Shown: positions 45,299 to 53,849 of the stretch, piece by piece | Position numbering within the stretch: position 1 is the first letter of the stretch | How the letters are laid out: every line of letters starts with the position of its first letter | Source: Polyangiaceae bacterium | GTDB lineage: Bacteria > Myxococcota_A > Polyangia > Polyangiales > Polyangiaceae | Assembly (NCBI GenBank): GCA_016715885.1 | Contig: JADJXL010000028.1 | Coordinates: 868,001 to 932,000 of the forward strand | Reading direction: 5' to 3' | DNA length: 64,000 bases | Position numbers and translations under genes: made by a program | The notes under the pieces: generated by a model | Databases searched by the model: none | The model's input: the letters and a program-made list of their open reading frames with translations, nothing else | What the model was told of the DNA's origin: nothing

Positions 45299-47514
45299 AG
45301 TGTCCTCAAGAAAGCCACGAGGGCCGCTCGTTCGGGTTTCGTCAATTGCTTCGTATTGCCCATGCGGTCTTCGTTCAAATCGACGAGCTCTTCCAGCGTC
45401 GAAAATCGCCCGTCATGCGCATAAGGCGCCGTTCCTCCGACAAACAGGAGCGACGGTGTTTTGAACTCGGTCACTTCATCGTAGTCGAAATCCTTCGGCG
45501 TCGGCAGCTTGGCATAAATGGGATACTTGGCGCGGTCGCTGTAATCCATTTCGGGCACGTGACAGCCGGCGCATTTCGTATCGACGCGCATGAAGATTTC
45601 CTTGCCCTTCTTTTCTTCGTCCGACAATTCACGCGCGCGTCGCGGCGGAGGCGCGAGACCCTCGCGCAAAAACGCCCGAATCGCCATCGCTCGATCATGC
45701 AATTCTTTCGCGTGATGCCCCCACGGAAACGATCCCCATCGATGCAGCCGAAAACCGCCCGTCAATCGATGCGTCAAATGCGGGCTCTCCGCGTGCCAAC
45801 CATAAGGCCCTTCGGCGGCCAGACGTCCCGCGAGCATCGGAGTTTGGCGAGCAAAACCACCACGCTGCGGATCGCTCGGCCAGTCGGGGATGTTGTCTTT
45901 GCCCGCGAAAAACCGCCGCTCGTCCTCCCATTCGATGGCTTCGTGCCAAACGTGGCCATCGTCGCGACCTTCGGGATGACAACCAGCACACCCCATTCCA
46001 CCGCTCGTGACTTCGTCCGTACCATTGTAAAACAGTCGCCGTCCAGCAGCAGCCAATTCGGAGAGCGGATCGTCCGCAAGACGAACCCACGGCCGCGGAC
46101 CCTGCGTTTCGAGGCTCAAAACCACGATCGATGCCGATGCTCGGCAAAATACCCACGCCGTGTCTTCATCGTCCGAAAGCGTTATGCCCGATGGAGCAGC
46201 ACAACCACTCGAAAACCCATATTTCGGGTCCTTGTCGATCGTCATCGCGTAATTTGCTCGCACGAACATGGCCGGTTCGATGGTGCGCGCATGTAGCTCC
46301 ACGACTTTGTCGAGTCCTTCGGAGACGACGAGCAGCGTGTCTTTCTTTTTGCGATAAACGACTGCTCGCGGCTGCACGAAGGGGTTTGGCTCGGCACGCG
46401 GTCCCTCCCCACCCGTTTGTTCGTCATGAACGGTGACTTTGCCGTCCATGCTCGACGTTTCCACACGCGGTTTGTCCGTGCGAGGCGGCGACAGGGGCGA
46501 ATCGTCGGCCGTGAGCAGCACATCGACCGCCGATGTACCCAGCCAAACCTGAGGACCCGTCGTTCCAAGCGCGTGGCGAGGCACGAAGAGCTTCTTGCCA
46601 TCGGGCGAAAGCGTCGCCGAATACGCCAAAGATGCGCTCGGTTTGGAAAGCGGCGCCGTGCGAGCCGGCGTCGGCGGAAGCTTGACCGCGTGCGCCGTCG
46701 GCGCATCCGTGTCGATCCCGTCGATGCGCGTCAGATCCGGTCCAACGAGATGCGTCACATACGCCGACTTGCCGCTGGGATGCACGATCACTCGACGCGG
46801 CTCACGCGGTACGTCGATCGTGGCCTTCACTTTGCCCGACGCGATGTCGACGATGGTGACTTTGTGCGTCCACGGCGATGTTACGAGCGCCAACGATTCG
46901 TCCGGCGTCACGGTCACGCCCCACGCATCTTCCGGGAGCTCCGTTCGCGACACCTGCACGAGCCCTTTTTCCGGGTCGGGACGCATGACCAAAAGCAGCC
47001 CTGGCCCCGTCGCCGATGGGACCTGCTTTGCCATGATGGGCCCCGTTTTCGCGGGCGCGCTCGGAGCCTTCGCGGATGCGCCGGCAGACGCGCTCGCGGC
47101 GGCTTCCGCGTCGTTCGATGCCGCTTTTTCGGCCGCAGGAACGATGGCCCCTTCGCTGCGCACCGTCACGAGCACCTTGTCGCCCAGCACCACCAGCTCC
47201 GCGGGTTGTCCGGGCATCGGGATCGTGAGCGGCCGGTTGTTCACGTCGATCGGCATCGCCACTCGATGCACGACGCCTCGATCTTCGTCGGCGACGTAAA
47301 GCGCATCGCTCTGCGGCGTGCGAGCGATCGTGCTACCGACGAGCGTGACGGGCTTCGGTTTGTCCTTCACGGGTGAAGCGTCGACGCTCGCGACGGGCGT
47401 TGCGCTCCCGCCCGAAGACGGCCCTTTTGCCGTGACGTCCGTTTGTCCTTCCCCGCCTTTGCAAGCTGCCAAAACCGCTGCTGCAAAGAGCGGAAAACAC
47501 CAGAAACCCCGCAT
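45295..47514 (-). CDS. Lipoprotein with YVTN beta-propeller and two cytochrome c sites
   Basis: About 739 residues from the ATG at 47514 (MRGFWCFPLFAAAVLAAC, lipobox at residue 18; a longer start at 47580 would lack a clear signal). After an Ala/Ser/Pro linker come beta-propeller blades typical of YVTN repeats (LYVADEDRGVVHRVAMP, ALVTSPWTHKVTIVDIASGKVKATIDV). The C-terminal ~230 residues carry two heme c sites, GGMGCAGCHPEG and DTKCAGCHVPEM, and resemble diheme cytochrome c peroxidase/MauG domains. An outer-membrane or periplasmic redox enzyme is likely, possibly modifying a partner protein. The gene is coupled to the small exported protein downstream. Confidence 0.82.
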   Translation of the reverse strand: MRGFWCFPLFAAAVLAACKGGEGQTDVTAKGPSSGGSATPVASVDASPVKDKPKPVTLVGSTIARTPQSDALYVADEDRGVVHRVAMPIDVNNRPLTIPMPGQPAELVVLGDKVLVTVRSEGAIVPAAEKAASNDAEAAASASAGASAKAPSAPAKTGPIMAKQVPSATGPGLLLVMRPDPEKGLVQVSRTELPEDAWGVTVTPDESLALVTSPWTHKVTIVDIASGKVKATIDVPREPRRVIVHPSGKSAYVTHLVGPDLTRIDGIDTDAPTAHAVKLPPTPARTAPLSKPSASLAYSATLSPDGKKLFVPRHALGTTGPQVWLGTSAVDVLLTADDSPLSPPRTDKPRVETSSMDGKVTVHDEQTGGEGPRAEPNPFVQPRAVVYRKKKDTLLVVSEGLDKVVELHARTIEPAMFVRANYAMTIDKDPKYGFSSGCAAPSGITLSDDEDTAWVFCRASASIVVLSLETQGPRPWVRLADDPLSELAAAGRRLFYNGTDEVTSGGMGCAGCHPEGRDDGHVWHEAIEWEDERRFFAGKDNIPDWPSDPQRGGFARQTPMLAGRLAAEGPYGWHAESPHLTHRLTGGFRLHRWGSFPWGHHAKELHDRAMAIRAFLREGLAPPPRRARELSDEEKKGKEIFMRVDTKCAGCHVPEMDYSDRAKYPIYAKLPTPKDFDYDEVTEFKTPSLLFVGGTAPYAHDGRFSTLEELVDLNEDRMGNTKQLTKPERAALVAFLRTL

Positions 47515-47735
47515 CGTTCTTCTCCCAAACGCACCGTACCGGTTCTCTTGCACCCCGAGAACGCCCAACAGTCGATCCATCGTCCCACGGGCGAACGAAT
47601 TGGTTCACCGGGCCTTGCGAGTCTGTGAAACGTCGGCTCGTTGTGTGCTGGATCCATCCTACGGATCGCGGTGTCCTACGAGCTTGCCAAGGGCAAGCAA
47701 CGCGGTAACATGCGCCCACTTTTCGGGCGCAAACG

Positions 47736-50444
47736 ATGTCTCAATCGGCGGAAAACACGCAAGATCCTTCTTCCGACAACCCATCCGAACAGGGCGCCAC
47801 GGCGCCCGAGGCCGCGCCGCTGCAAGTCGCGCCGGATGTTTCCCAGCCCGAAATGGCTGTCGCGGATGCGTCGATGTCGGCAATGGCGCCCGAGCCGCCG
47901 ATGGCTGCGAGCCCCACGATACCACTCGCGCCTCTTCACGTCGTCTCTGCCGAAGCAGGGCCATTGCCTGCAGCACCGCCGCCACCTTTGCCGCAGGCTC
48001 CGAGCAAGTGGAGGTCGTTCATCGGCCGAATCGGATCATCGGCGCGTAATGCGCTGCTTTTGTTGGCCTTGGGCGTGGCGATATTCGTATTTTTGATTCA
48101 AGTCAATCAGCATTACGCGATCAAGAACTGGCTTTTCTGGACGTATGCGAAGATTTGGGGGTGGTGTTCCCTTTTTGCGCTCGCATCCGCCAGTTCCGGG
48201 CACCTCGTCGTCAAAGCGATTGGAGGGAAAACCTTGCCCTTCGTCGAACGAACGATCATGTCGTTCGCGTGCGGCGTGATTTTCTTTTATTTCGTCATGT
48301 TCGGCGGCGGCCTTCTTGGAATTTATGGCCACGTTTTTGCCGTCGTCATGCCCATCGTCGTATTCGGGCTCGGTGCGGTGCCGCTTTTGCGTCACGTTCG
48401 GCGCAGCGTGCGTCATTTTCGCGCGGCCCGAGCGCGCGTGAAGGGGCAACCTTCGCCGTGGCTTTACCCCATTCTGCTTTTCGGCGCAGCCGGCGTCGCG
48501 ATGATTTATTTTGCCATTCTTTCGGCAAAAAACATCGCCTACGACGCCTATTTCTATCACCTCGGTCTTGCCCAGCAATACGCCGTGGAAGGCGCCATTC
48601 GCGCGTTTCCAGAAGCGTGGCTGCCTGCCGCGATTCCTCATCTTGCGAGCGTGCTCTACACGTGGACGTTCATTCTGCCGGGAATGAACATGTTCGAGCG
48701 TGTCGTGTGCGCCGCGCACCTCGAATTCGTGATCTTTTTGATGACGCTCGTGAGCGTCACAGTGCTCGTACGCAAGCTCGTCCCAAAGGCAAAAGCGGGA
48801 CTTTCGTGGGCTGCGTTTTTCTTGTTCCCCGGTCTGCTCGTTTATGATTCAGCCTTGTCCGCAGCAGCCGATCACATCAATGCATTCTGGGCGATTCCCA
48901 TTTTCCTGATGATGCTTCGGTCGCTCCGGTCGCTCGACGTGGACAAGAGCGGCGGTGCATTTGCCGCCCGCAATTTTGGCCTATTGGCGACATTTTTGGC
49001 GGCCGCGATGCTGACGAAATATCAAGCGATGTACCTCGCGGCATTTCCGCTGATGGCCATTGCTTTCGCCGTCGTGTGGTTTTTTGGCCGTGCGCTCGTG
49101 CGTCGTCGCGATTTGCTGAGGCCCACGTTCCGTGCGATTTTCGCGGGCCTCGGCACGGCGCTCGTCGTGGGCCTCTTGGTCACGACGCCCCATTGGCTCA
49201 AGAATTGGTTTTTTTATGGGGATCCATTGTTCCCGTATCTGAGCCGCTTCATGTTGTCGCCGAAGTGGGTGCCGGACACGAGCGCGCTATTTGCCGGCTG
49301 GGACGGCACGCAGCATCAAAATTGGCGACCCAAAGGCACCCTGCCCGAAAAACTCGCCGAAACAGCCCAAGCCGTCGTGATGTTCTCCTTTCAGCCGCAC
49401 GACTGGGCGAAGTTCCACGGGAAAGTACCCATTTTCGGTTCGCTCTTCACCCTGAGCGCGCTCATTTTGCCATTTTTGAAGAAGACCAAGCGCATTTGGG
49501 CGCTCTTCGTCGCGACACACGTCGGCGTCGTCGTTTGGTACTGGACGCTGCATCAAGATCGCTATCTGCAAGCGCTTTTGCCGTGGATGGTCTGCACTGT
49601 CGCCGCGACGTTGCTGCTCTTGTGGCGACAGGCGCACTGGAGCGCCAAACCCCTCGCGTGTATGCTCGTGGGCGTTCAAATCGTTTGGGGTGGCGACGCG
49701 TACTTCATTCCTGCCCATGCAATGACGGGCAATAGCGCTGCCCCCGTCACGGCAGAGCTATTGGCGCAGGGAATGAAGGGAAAACACAAAGAACGTTACG
49801 GCTTTGGCGACAGACTTTTCGAAATGGGTCGCGACCCAGCGCTGCCCCAGGATGCGCGCGTGCTTTTGCACGAACACGAAACGCGCCTCGGCTTGTGGCG
49901 TACGGTGGTTTCCGACCAACCGGGCCTCGCGTATGCCTATCGTTATGAAATGCTGAAGGGCCCCGCCGAGGTGTACGAGCGCATTCGCGGGCTCGGGGTG
50001 ACCCACATCATTGCCCGTGTGGAAAAGAGCACCCATCACGACAGTCTTGGCGCGGACATTCAGTTTTTCGCGTTCATGGAGCGCGAGCCGAAGCTCATCA
50101 AGAAGTTTGGCGAATGGGCGCTGTATTCGATGCCGACGGCCCCCTCGAAACGAACGCCGAACAACATCGTTGCCTATCTCGGCTGCGGCGCTCAATACGA
50201 GCGTGGTCTGCACAAGCTATCGAGTTTGTCGGTGCGTGAGCGGCAAGTCGTCAAGCGGCCTCCGCGCGTGAAGGCGACGCAGCCGATGCCGACGCAGCCG
50301 CAGGAATTTCCAGCGTTCATCGCGCAGGCCGATTACATCGTCACCGACAGCAAGTGCAAGCCGCCAGCGCCGCTGGAAGCGACGCAAGGGTTCGTTCAGA
50401 TTGCAACGCGGGACCCCGAGCAGCTTTGGATGCGGGCGCGGTAA
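47736..50444 (+). CDS. Large multi-pass membrane protein, glycosyltransferase GT-C-like
   Basis: A 902-residue protein. The first ~90 residues are Pro/Ala-rich and disordered. About ten to twelve transmembrane helices follow (for example NALLLLALGVAIFVFLIQV, FACGVIFFYFVMFGGGLLGI, LYPILLFGAAGVAMIYFAIL). A large soluble C-terminal domain starts around residue 660. After an early helix, the AYDAYFYHLGLAQQYAVEGAI loop looks like the catalytic loop of PMT/GT39-type GT-C enzymes. The exact family cannot be fixed. It may transfer sugars to lipid or protein in the inner membrane. The gene stands alone between the cytochrome c gene and cassette B. Confidence 0.65.
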   Translation: MSQSAENTQDPSSDNPSEQGATAPEAAPLQVAPDVSQPEMAVADASMSAMAPEPPMAASPTIPLAPLHVVSAEAGPLPAAPPPPLPQAPSKWRSFIGRIGSSARNALLLLALGVAIFVFLIQVNQHYAIKNWLFWTYAKIWGWCSLFALASASSGHLVVKAIGGKTLPFVERTIMSFACGVIFFYFVMFGGGLLGIYGHVFAVVMPIVVFGLGAVPLLRHVRRSVRHFRAARARVKGQPSPWLYPILLFGAAGVAMIYFAILSAKNIAYDAYFYHLGLAQQYAVEGAIRAFPEAWLPAAIPHLASVLYTWTFILPGMNMFERVVCAAHLEFVIFLMTLVSVTVLVRKLVPKAKAGLSWAAFFLFPGLLVYDSALSAAADHINAFWAIPIFLMMLRSLRSLDVDKSGGAFAARNFGLLATFLAAAMLTKYQAMYLAAFPLMAIAFAVVWFFGRALVRRRDLLRPTFRAIFAGLGTALVVGLLVTTPHWLKNWFFYGDPLFPYLSRFMLSPKWVPDTSALFAGWDGTQHQNWRPKGTLPEKLAETAQAVVMFSFQPHDWAKFHGKVPIFGSLFTLSALILPFLKKTKRIWALFVATHVGVVVWYWTLHQDRYLQALLPWMVCTVAATLLLLWRQAHWSAKPLACMLVGVQIVWGGDAYFIPAHAMTGNSAAPVTAELLAQGMKGKHKERYGFGDRLFEMGRDPALPQDARVLLHEHETRLGLWRTVVSDQPGLAYAYRYEMLKGPAEVYERIRGLGVTHIIARVEKSTHHDSLGADIQFFAFMEREPKLIKKFGEWALYSMPTAPSKRTPNNIVAYLGCGAQYERGLHKLSSLSVRERQVVKRPPRVKATQPMPTQPQEFPAFIAQADYIVTDSKCKPPAPLEATQGFVQIATRDPEQLWMRAR

Positions 50445-50568
50445 AGCGTCGATCGGTTTGATCCGAGCCTGGATTTGGACGCTCGCGCGTCACCCCCTGG
50501 CGCGGGTCGCGCTTTCAGATTTCGGGAATCGCCGCGCAAATGAAACGACTTTGGGGGTTGCCGAGTTT

Positions 50569-51081
50569 TTATGGCGTGCCATTGCCATCGGGCGGATTTC
50601 CCTCCGCCGCCTTGGATTCGGCATTCTTTCGTCGCGTTTGCGCGGCTTTTTCAGCAATCTGTGAATTGTATCGAATGGTTTTTTCGAAGGGCGCGAGGAT
50701 GCTCTTGTCGCCAGTGCGGTGCGCGGTCGATTTGGCCGCGTCGGCCATTTGGGCAATCGTATTTTCGCGCTCGTGCACCTTTCTCGCTCGGCTTTCGCGT
50801 ACGACTTCGAGGAGCTTTTCGAGCTCGCTCTCGCCCGCCTCGAGCTTTTCGATGATCGCCGTATCGTCCACGAAGCTTTGATAGACCTTGGACGTGATGC
50901 CGGCATCCTCGCCATGCAATGGGACGCTTTGTGCAAGCTCGGTGATGACGTCGTCAATGCCGTCTTGTGCTGAACGAAGACGTTGCATTGCGTTTTTGGG
51001 TAGGTCGATCAAGTGTCCGTCGAGATCCTTCAATGAGATTTCCAGCGGTCCCCCGTAGGCTGCACCGGTGACTTTGCTCAT
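50569..51081 (-). CDS. Helical ~170-aa protein, cassette B
   Basis: A 170-residue soluble, helical protein with a very strong ribosome site (GGAGGAGGAGGT before the ATG). It aligns with the cassette A protein at 36121-36609 from the LIDLP segment through KSILAPFEKTIRYNSQ and ends in an Ala/Lys/Glu-rich tail (AEKAAQTRRKNAESKAAEGN). The region of about 85-125 is probably coiled coil (EKLEAGESELEKLLEVVRES). It begins 94 bases from the 21-bp array and is divergent from the cassette B lipoprotein. No known family was recognised. Confidence 0.72.
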   Translation of the reverse strand: MSKVTGAAYGGPLEISLKDLDGHLIDLPKNAMQRLRSAQDGIDDVITELAQSVPLHGEDAGITSKVYQSFVDDTAIIEKLEAGESELEKLLEVVRESRARKVHERENTIAQMADAAKSTAHRTGDKSILAPFEKTIRYNSQIAEKAAQTRRKNAESKAAEGNPPDGNGTP

Positions 51082-51175
51082 GATTTACCTCCTCCTCCAA
51101 GGTGCTTTGGACGTTTGCATGCCGGGAAACGGGCGTCAACATGTATCTGCCAACAGTGCGAATCCTTGGTGAGTG

Positions 51176-51497
51176 GCGACGAAGTCGTCGAGGGGCTTGG
51201 TGAAGTCGTCGAGGGTGGTCGACGATTGCGTCGCGTTGGTTGGTGAGATCGTCGAGTGGGTCGACGAAGTCGTCGCGTTCGTTGGTGAAATCGTCGAGTG
51301 GTTTGGCGATGTGGTCGGGATGATCGGTGAGCTCGTCGATGGCCTAGGCGAAGTCGTCGCGTTGGCTGACGAAATCGTCGAGGGTGGTCGACGATTCCGT
51401 CGCGCTCGTTGGTGAGCTCGCCGAGTGGCTTGGCGATGTCGTCGTGTTGGCTGACGAACTCGTCGAAGGGGGTCGGCGAGGTCGTCGCGCGTAAGGC
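51176..51497. repeat. Degenerate 21-bp tandem-repeat array B (~15 units)
   Basis: Fifteen consecutive units follow a consensus near GGYGAARTCGTCGNGTGGYTT with a steady 21-bp (occasionally 22-bp) period; examples are GGTGAAGTCGTCGAGGGTG and GACGAAGTCGTCGCGTTCG. On the plus strand one frame gives hydrophobic heptads (EIVEWVD, EVVAFVG, EIVEWFG). There are no spacers, so this is not CRISPR. The 51082-51792 gap also holds the divergent promoters of the helical and lipoprotein genes; no other gene was seen. Confidence 0.82.
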
Positions 51498-51792
51498 TGA
51501 CGGCCCCGGGTAAGCACCTGTATCCTCGCACGCCGGCAGGTGCGCATGCCTTGCATAGGTTTTCGCTTGCTATGCCGACGTGGTTGTGCATGCGGGCGGT
51601 GCAGCGCCACCAGTTGCGCGTGAAGGTTGGTCGAGGCGGACCCTCGGTGAGCAAACGGAAATGCGGCAGGAAGTTGGATTCGTGGTTGATCTGCGTATCA
51701 GCGTACGCACAAGCAGACGCCGGATGGTTGTACCCAGAACACATGCGGGTTTCACCTTGACCACAAAGGACTGCATCGGGTGCAATCGCACC

Positions 51793-52485
51793 ATGGTTCC
51801 CACCATCAAAAGACTCACATTGTCGTTGAGCCTTGCCATGGGATTGGGTTTTGCGTTCCTGCCTCAAGGATGCGGGGGAGCTCATCCTGTCGCGGACATT
51901 CCCGAGCACGTTGCAGCGCCGATCAAAGCGTGCGCTTTCGAGCACACGCATCACGTCAGAGATGCGGACCAAATCGTCAAGTATGACGTGACGCTCGATA
52001 GCAACGGCCAAGTTGACTCCATAACGCTCATGGATTCCAGCGTCGGCGATGAAGAGCTCGAGCAATGCATAGCTGCCTCGATCCGCTCGCTGACCCAGGA
52101 CGATCTTCTGCGCCACCGCTCGGAGAATTTCGATCGGGAGCTTGCACAGCCGGAATCGCGCATGCTGCTGGGTAATCCGGCCATACCGCTTGCGGCTTGC
52201 GTTGCGTCGCCACCTTGTTTGCTCGCGCTGACCGTCCTCGTGGGTGCTTCCGCGATCACCGTGCAGCTCATGGTGCACGCGGCGACCACGACCGCCAAAC
52301 CCACCACGACGACGACCGCGCCGCCGATCACCGCGGAGGAGGCTGAGAGGGAACGCTGTCGTAAAGTGAATGAAGCGTGCCCAACAACTTGTCTTCCGAA
52401 ATTGAAGCACTCAGATTTCGGTAACCTATTTCATAGGTGTATGAGGCAATGCCGTGAAGCTGCGGGATGCTGGAAAGCGATGTAG
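51793..52485 (+). CDS. Lipoprotein with six-cysteine (twin CX3C) C-terminus, cassette B
   Basis: A 230-residue lipoprotein starting MVPTIKRLTLSLSLAMGLGF with lipobox LPQGC near residue 27. Residues of about 40-120 resemble the AgmX/TonB-like domain, with one cysteine in IKACAFEH and another in LEQCIAAS. A membrane-like segment (LLALTVLVGASAITVQLMV) and a Thr/Pro linker follow. The C-terminus has C-x6-C-x3-C-x15-C-x3-C-x5-C and ends FHRCMRQCREAAGC plus four residues. This matches the lipoprotein at 35183-35917. The small PDLEP protein starts two bases after its stop. Function unknown. Confidence 0.75.
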   Translation: MVPTIKRLTLSLSLAMGLGFAFLPQGCGGAHPVADIPEHVAAPIKACAFEHTHHVRDADQIVKYDVTLDSNGQVDSITLMDSSVGDEELEQCIAASIRSLTQDDLLRHRSENFDRELAQPESRMLLGNPAIPLAACVASPPCLLALTVLVGASAITVQLMVHAATTTAKPTTTTTAPPITAEEAERERCRKVNEACPTTCLPKLKHSDFGNLFHRCMRQCREAAGCWKAM

Positions 52486-52487
52486 TC

Positions 52488-52730
52488 ATGGACAAAGAAT
52501 TAGCTCGACAGTTGGCGTACATTTATCAACAGGCTTCAGGCCTACTCGTGCACACGATTTGGTTGATGGAGCACCATGGCACGGAGGCACAACTTCAAGA
52601 GCACAGGAAGGCGGTCGCGCAGGTTCTCACCGAGCTCGGGGCGGAGCTTCTGTATCCCATTTACCATGAATACCCTGACCTGGAACCACCGTCTCCGACG
52701 CCCAGCGACGATCACGAGGGCGACGCCTGA
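52488..52730 (+). CDS. Small PDLEP-motif protein, cassette B
   Basis: An 80-residue protein, starting at the ATG at 52488 (MDKELARQLAYIYQQ); the frame also opens at 52467 inside the lipoprotein gene. It is helical, with a LLYPIYHEYPDLEPPSP segment near the C-terminus that matches WPIFHDHPDLEPEE of the cassette A protein at 34943-35164, and an acidic tail. It sits two bases after the lipoprotein stop. The conserved order argues for a role tied to the lipoprotein. Confidence 0.75.
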   Translation: MDKELARQLAYIYQQASGLLVHTIWLMEHHGTEAQLQEHRKAVAQVLTELGAELLYPIYHEYPDLEPPSPTPSDDHEGDA

Positions 52731-52737
52731 GGCTACG

Positions 52738-53469
52738 GTGGACAAGGACATGGCCGAAGACGCCCTTCTCGATGCCATTCAGACTCGCGACGTCGACCGC
52801 GTGGCGGCGCTTCTTGCCGCCGGCGCGGATCCAAATGAAGATGGCAAGTCTCGATATGCCAACTACGGCAGCGGCCGAGAACTCCCATTGCAGGCTGCGA
52901 TCGGCGAACTCCAGGCGTTCGAAGCCATCGGCCCGTACGGCCCGGAGCCTGCCGGACCAATCGACTCCATCGTGCTGCTCCTGCGCCATGGCGCAAAAGT
53001 CAAGGGTTGGGACGTGGACAACGAAGGGGATCCGCTCTTTCTTGCCGTAGGGATGAATCACATCGAAGCGGTGCGGCTGCTGCTCGCTCACGGCGCAGAC
53101 CCCAACGTGCGCGATAACGAGGGTGATTCACCGCTTCGTTTCTGCATAGAGAAAGAGTATCTGGAGATGGCCCGGCTCCTCCTCCTCTGCGGTGCGAACA
53201 AAAACATCAACAAGACCGTGGGCGGTGGCATGACTGCGCTGGGGCTGGCCGCGTACTGGCTCAATGTCGAGATGGTGAAGCTGCTGCTCGCGCACGGAGC
53301 AGATCCGCATGTTGAAGACATTGACCGCATGACGGTGTTCGAGCATCTCCGGCACATGGATCTGCCCGAGGATCCCGCCGACCAGGACCGTCTTCGGGAG
53401 ACGCCCATCCTGGACGATGGCCTGGTGGGTGATCCGGGCGTCCCTGGGTCCACCAACCCCAACCCCTAA
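52738..53469 (+). CDS. Ankyrin-repeat protein
   Basis: About 243 residues. I use the GTG at 52738, preceded by GAGG; the next in-frame ATG, at 52750, has its purine stretch too close. Four to five ankyrin repeats are visible: LDAIQTRDVDRVAALLAAGADPN, then EGDPLFLAVGMNHIEAVRLLLAHGADPN, EGDSPLRFCIEKEYLEMARLLLLCGANKN and MTALGLAAYWLNVEMVKLLLAHGADPH. There is no signal peptide, so it is cytoplasmic. The gene is GC-richer than its neighbours. It follows cassette B directly; ankyrin proteins often occur as immunity proteins beside bacterial toxins, but that role here is inference. Confidence 0.87.
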   Translation: MDKDMAEDALLDAIQTRDVDRVAALLAAGADPNEDGKSRYANYGSGRELPLQAAIGELQAFEAIGPYGPEPAGPIDSIVLLLRHGAKVKGWDVDNEGDPLFLAVGMNHIEAVRLLLAHGADPNVRDNEGDSPLRFCIEKEYLEMARLLLLCGANKNINKTVGGGMTALGLAAYWLNVEMVKLLLAHGADPHVEDIDRMTVFEHLRHMDLPEDPADQDRLRETPILDDGLVGDPGVPGSTNPNP

Positions 53470-53478
53470 AGAAATCCA

Positions 53479-53789
53479 ATGGAGAACGATCCCGGCCTTC
53501 GACGCCCATCGAACCCGATATTAAAAATTCCCAATTTGTTTGCCGCGATTGTCGCGTATACGGGCGAAGTCGCGAGACACGTGACGGGAGGCCATTGGCA
53601 TTTGAATGAAGTGCACGGGGGCATCTGGGAACCGTACGTCATGTACGACGACGACTCCGATTACGTGATCCTTTCCTCGAACCGTACAAGAGCATCGCGG
53701 AACGTAGACGCGGCGGGCTGCTGCTGCGGGTGCTGATTCCCGTTCCGGGCCATCAGGGCTTGAAATTCAAAAAGGCGGATTGGGAATAG
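53479..53789 (+). pseudogene. Small gene broken by a frameshift, after the ankyrin gene
   Basis: The frame from the ATG at 53479 runs well to about 53666 (PNLFAAIVAYTGEVARHVTG, HWHLNEVHGGIWEPYVMYDD), then turns to low-complexity sequence. A frame shifted by two bases continues from 53667 as DPFLEPYKSIAERRRGGLLL and LRVLIPVPGHQGLKFKKADW to the stop at 53787. A single-base deletion near 53665 would rejoin them into about 103 residues. This is either a decayed gene or a sequencing error. The family is unknown; the position is that of cassette B cargo. Confidence 0.6.
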
Positions 53790-53849
53790 GGATGCCTCGC
53801 GACTCCAAAGCCGAGCATTGGGTTGTCACGGTAGCAAGCGGCATGAGTT

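Noticed and set aside
51136..52410. 424-aa open frame on the minus strand
   Set aside because: Crosses the 21-bp array and the lipoprotein gene; its Thr/Ser/Pro repeats are only the array read backwards.
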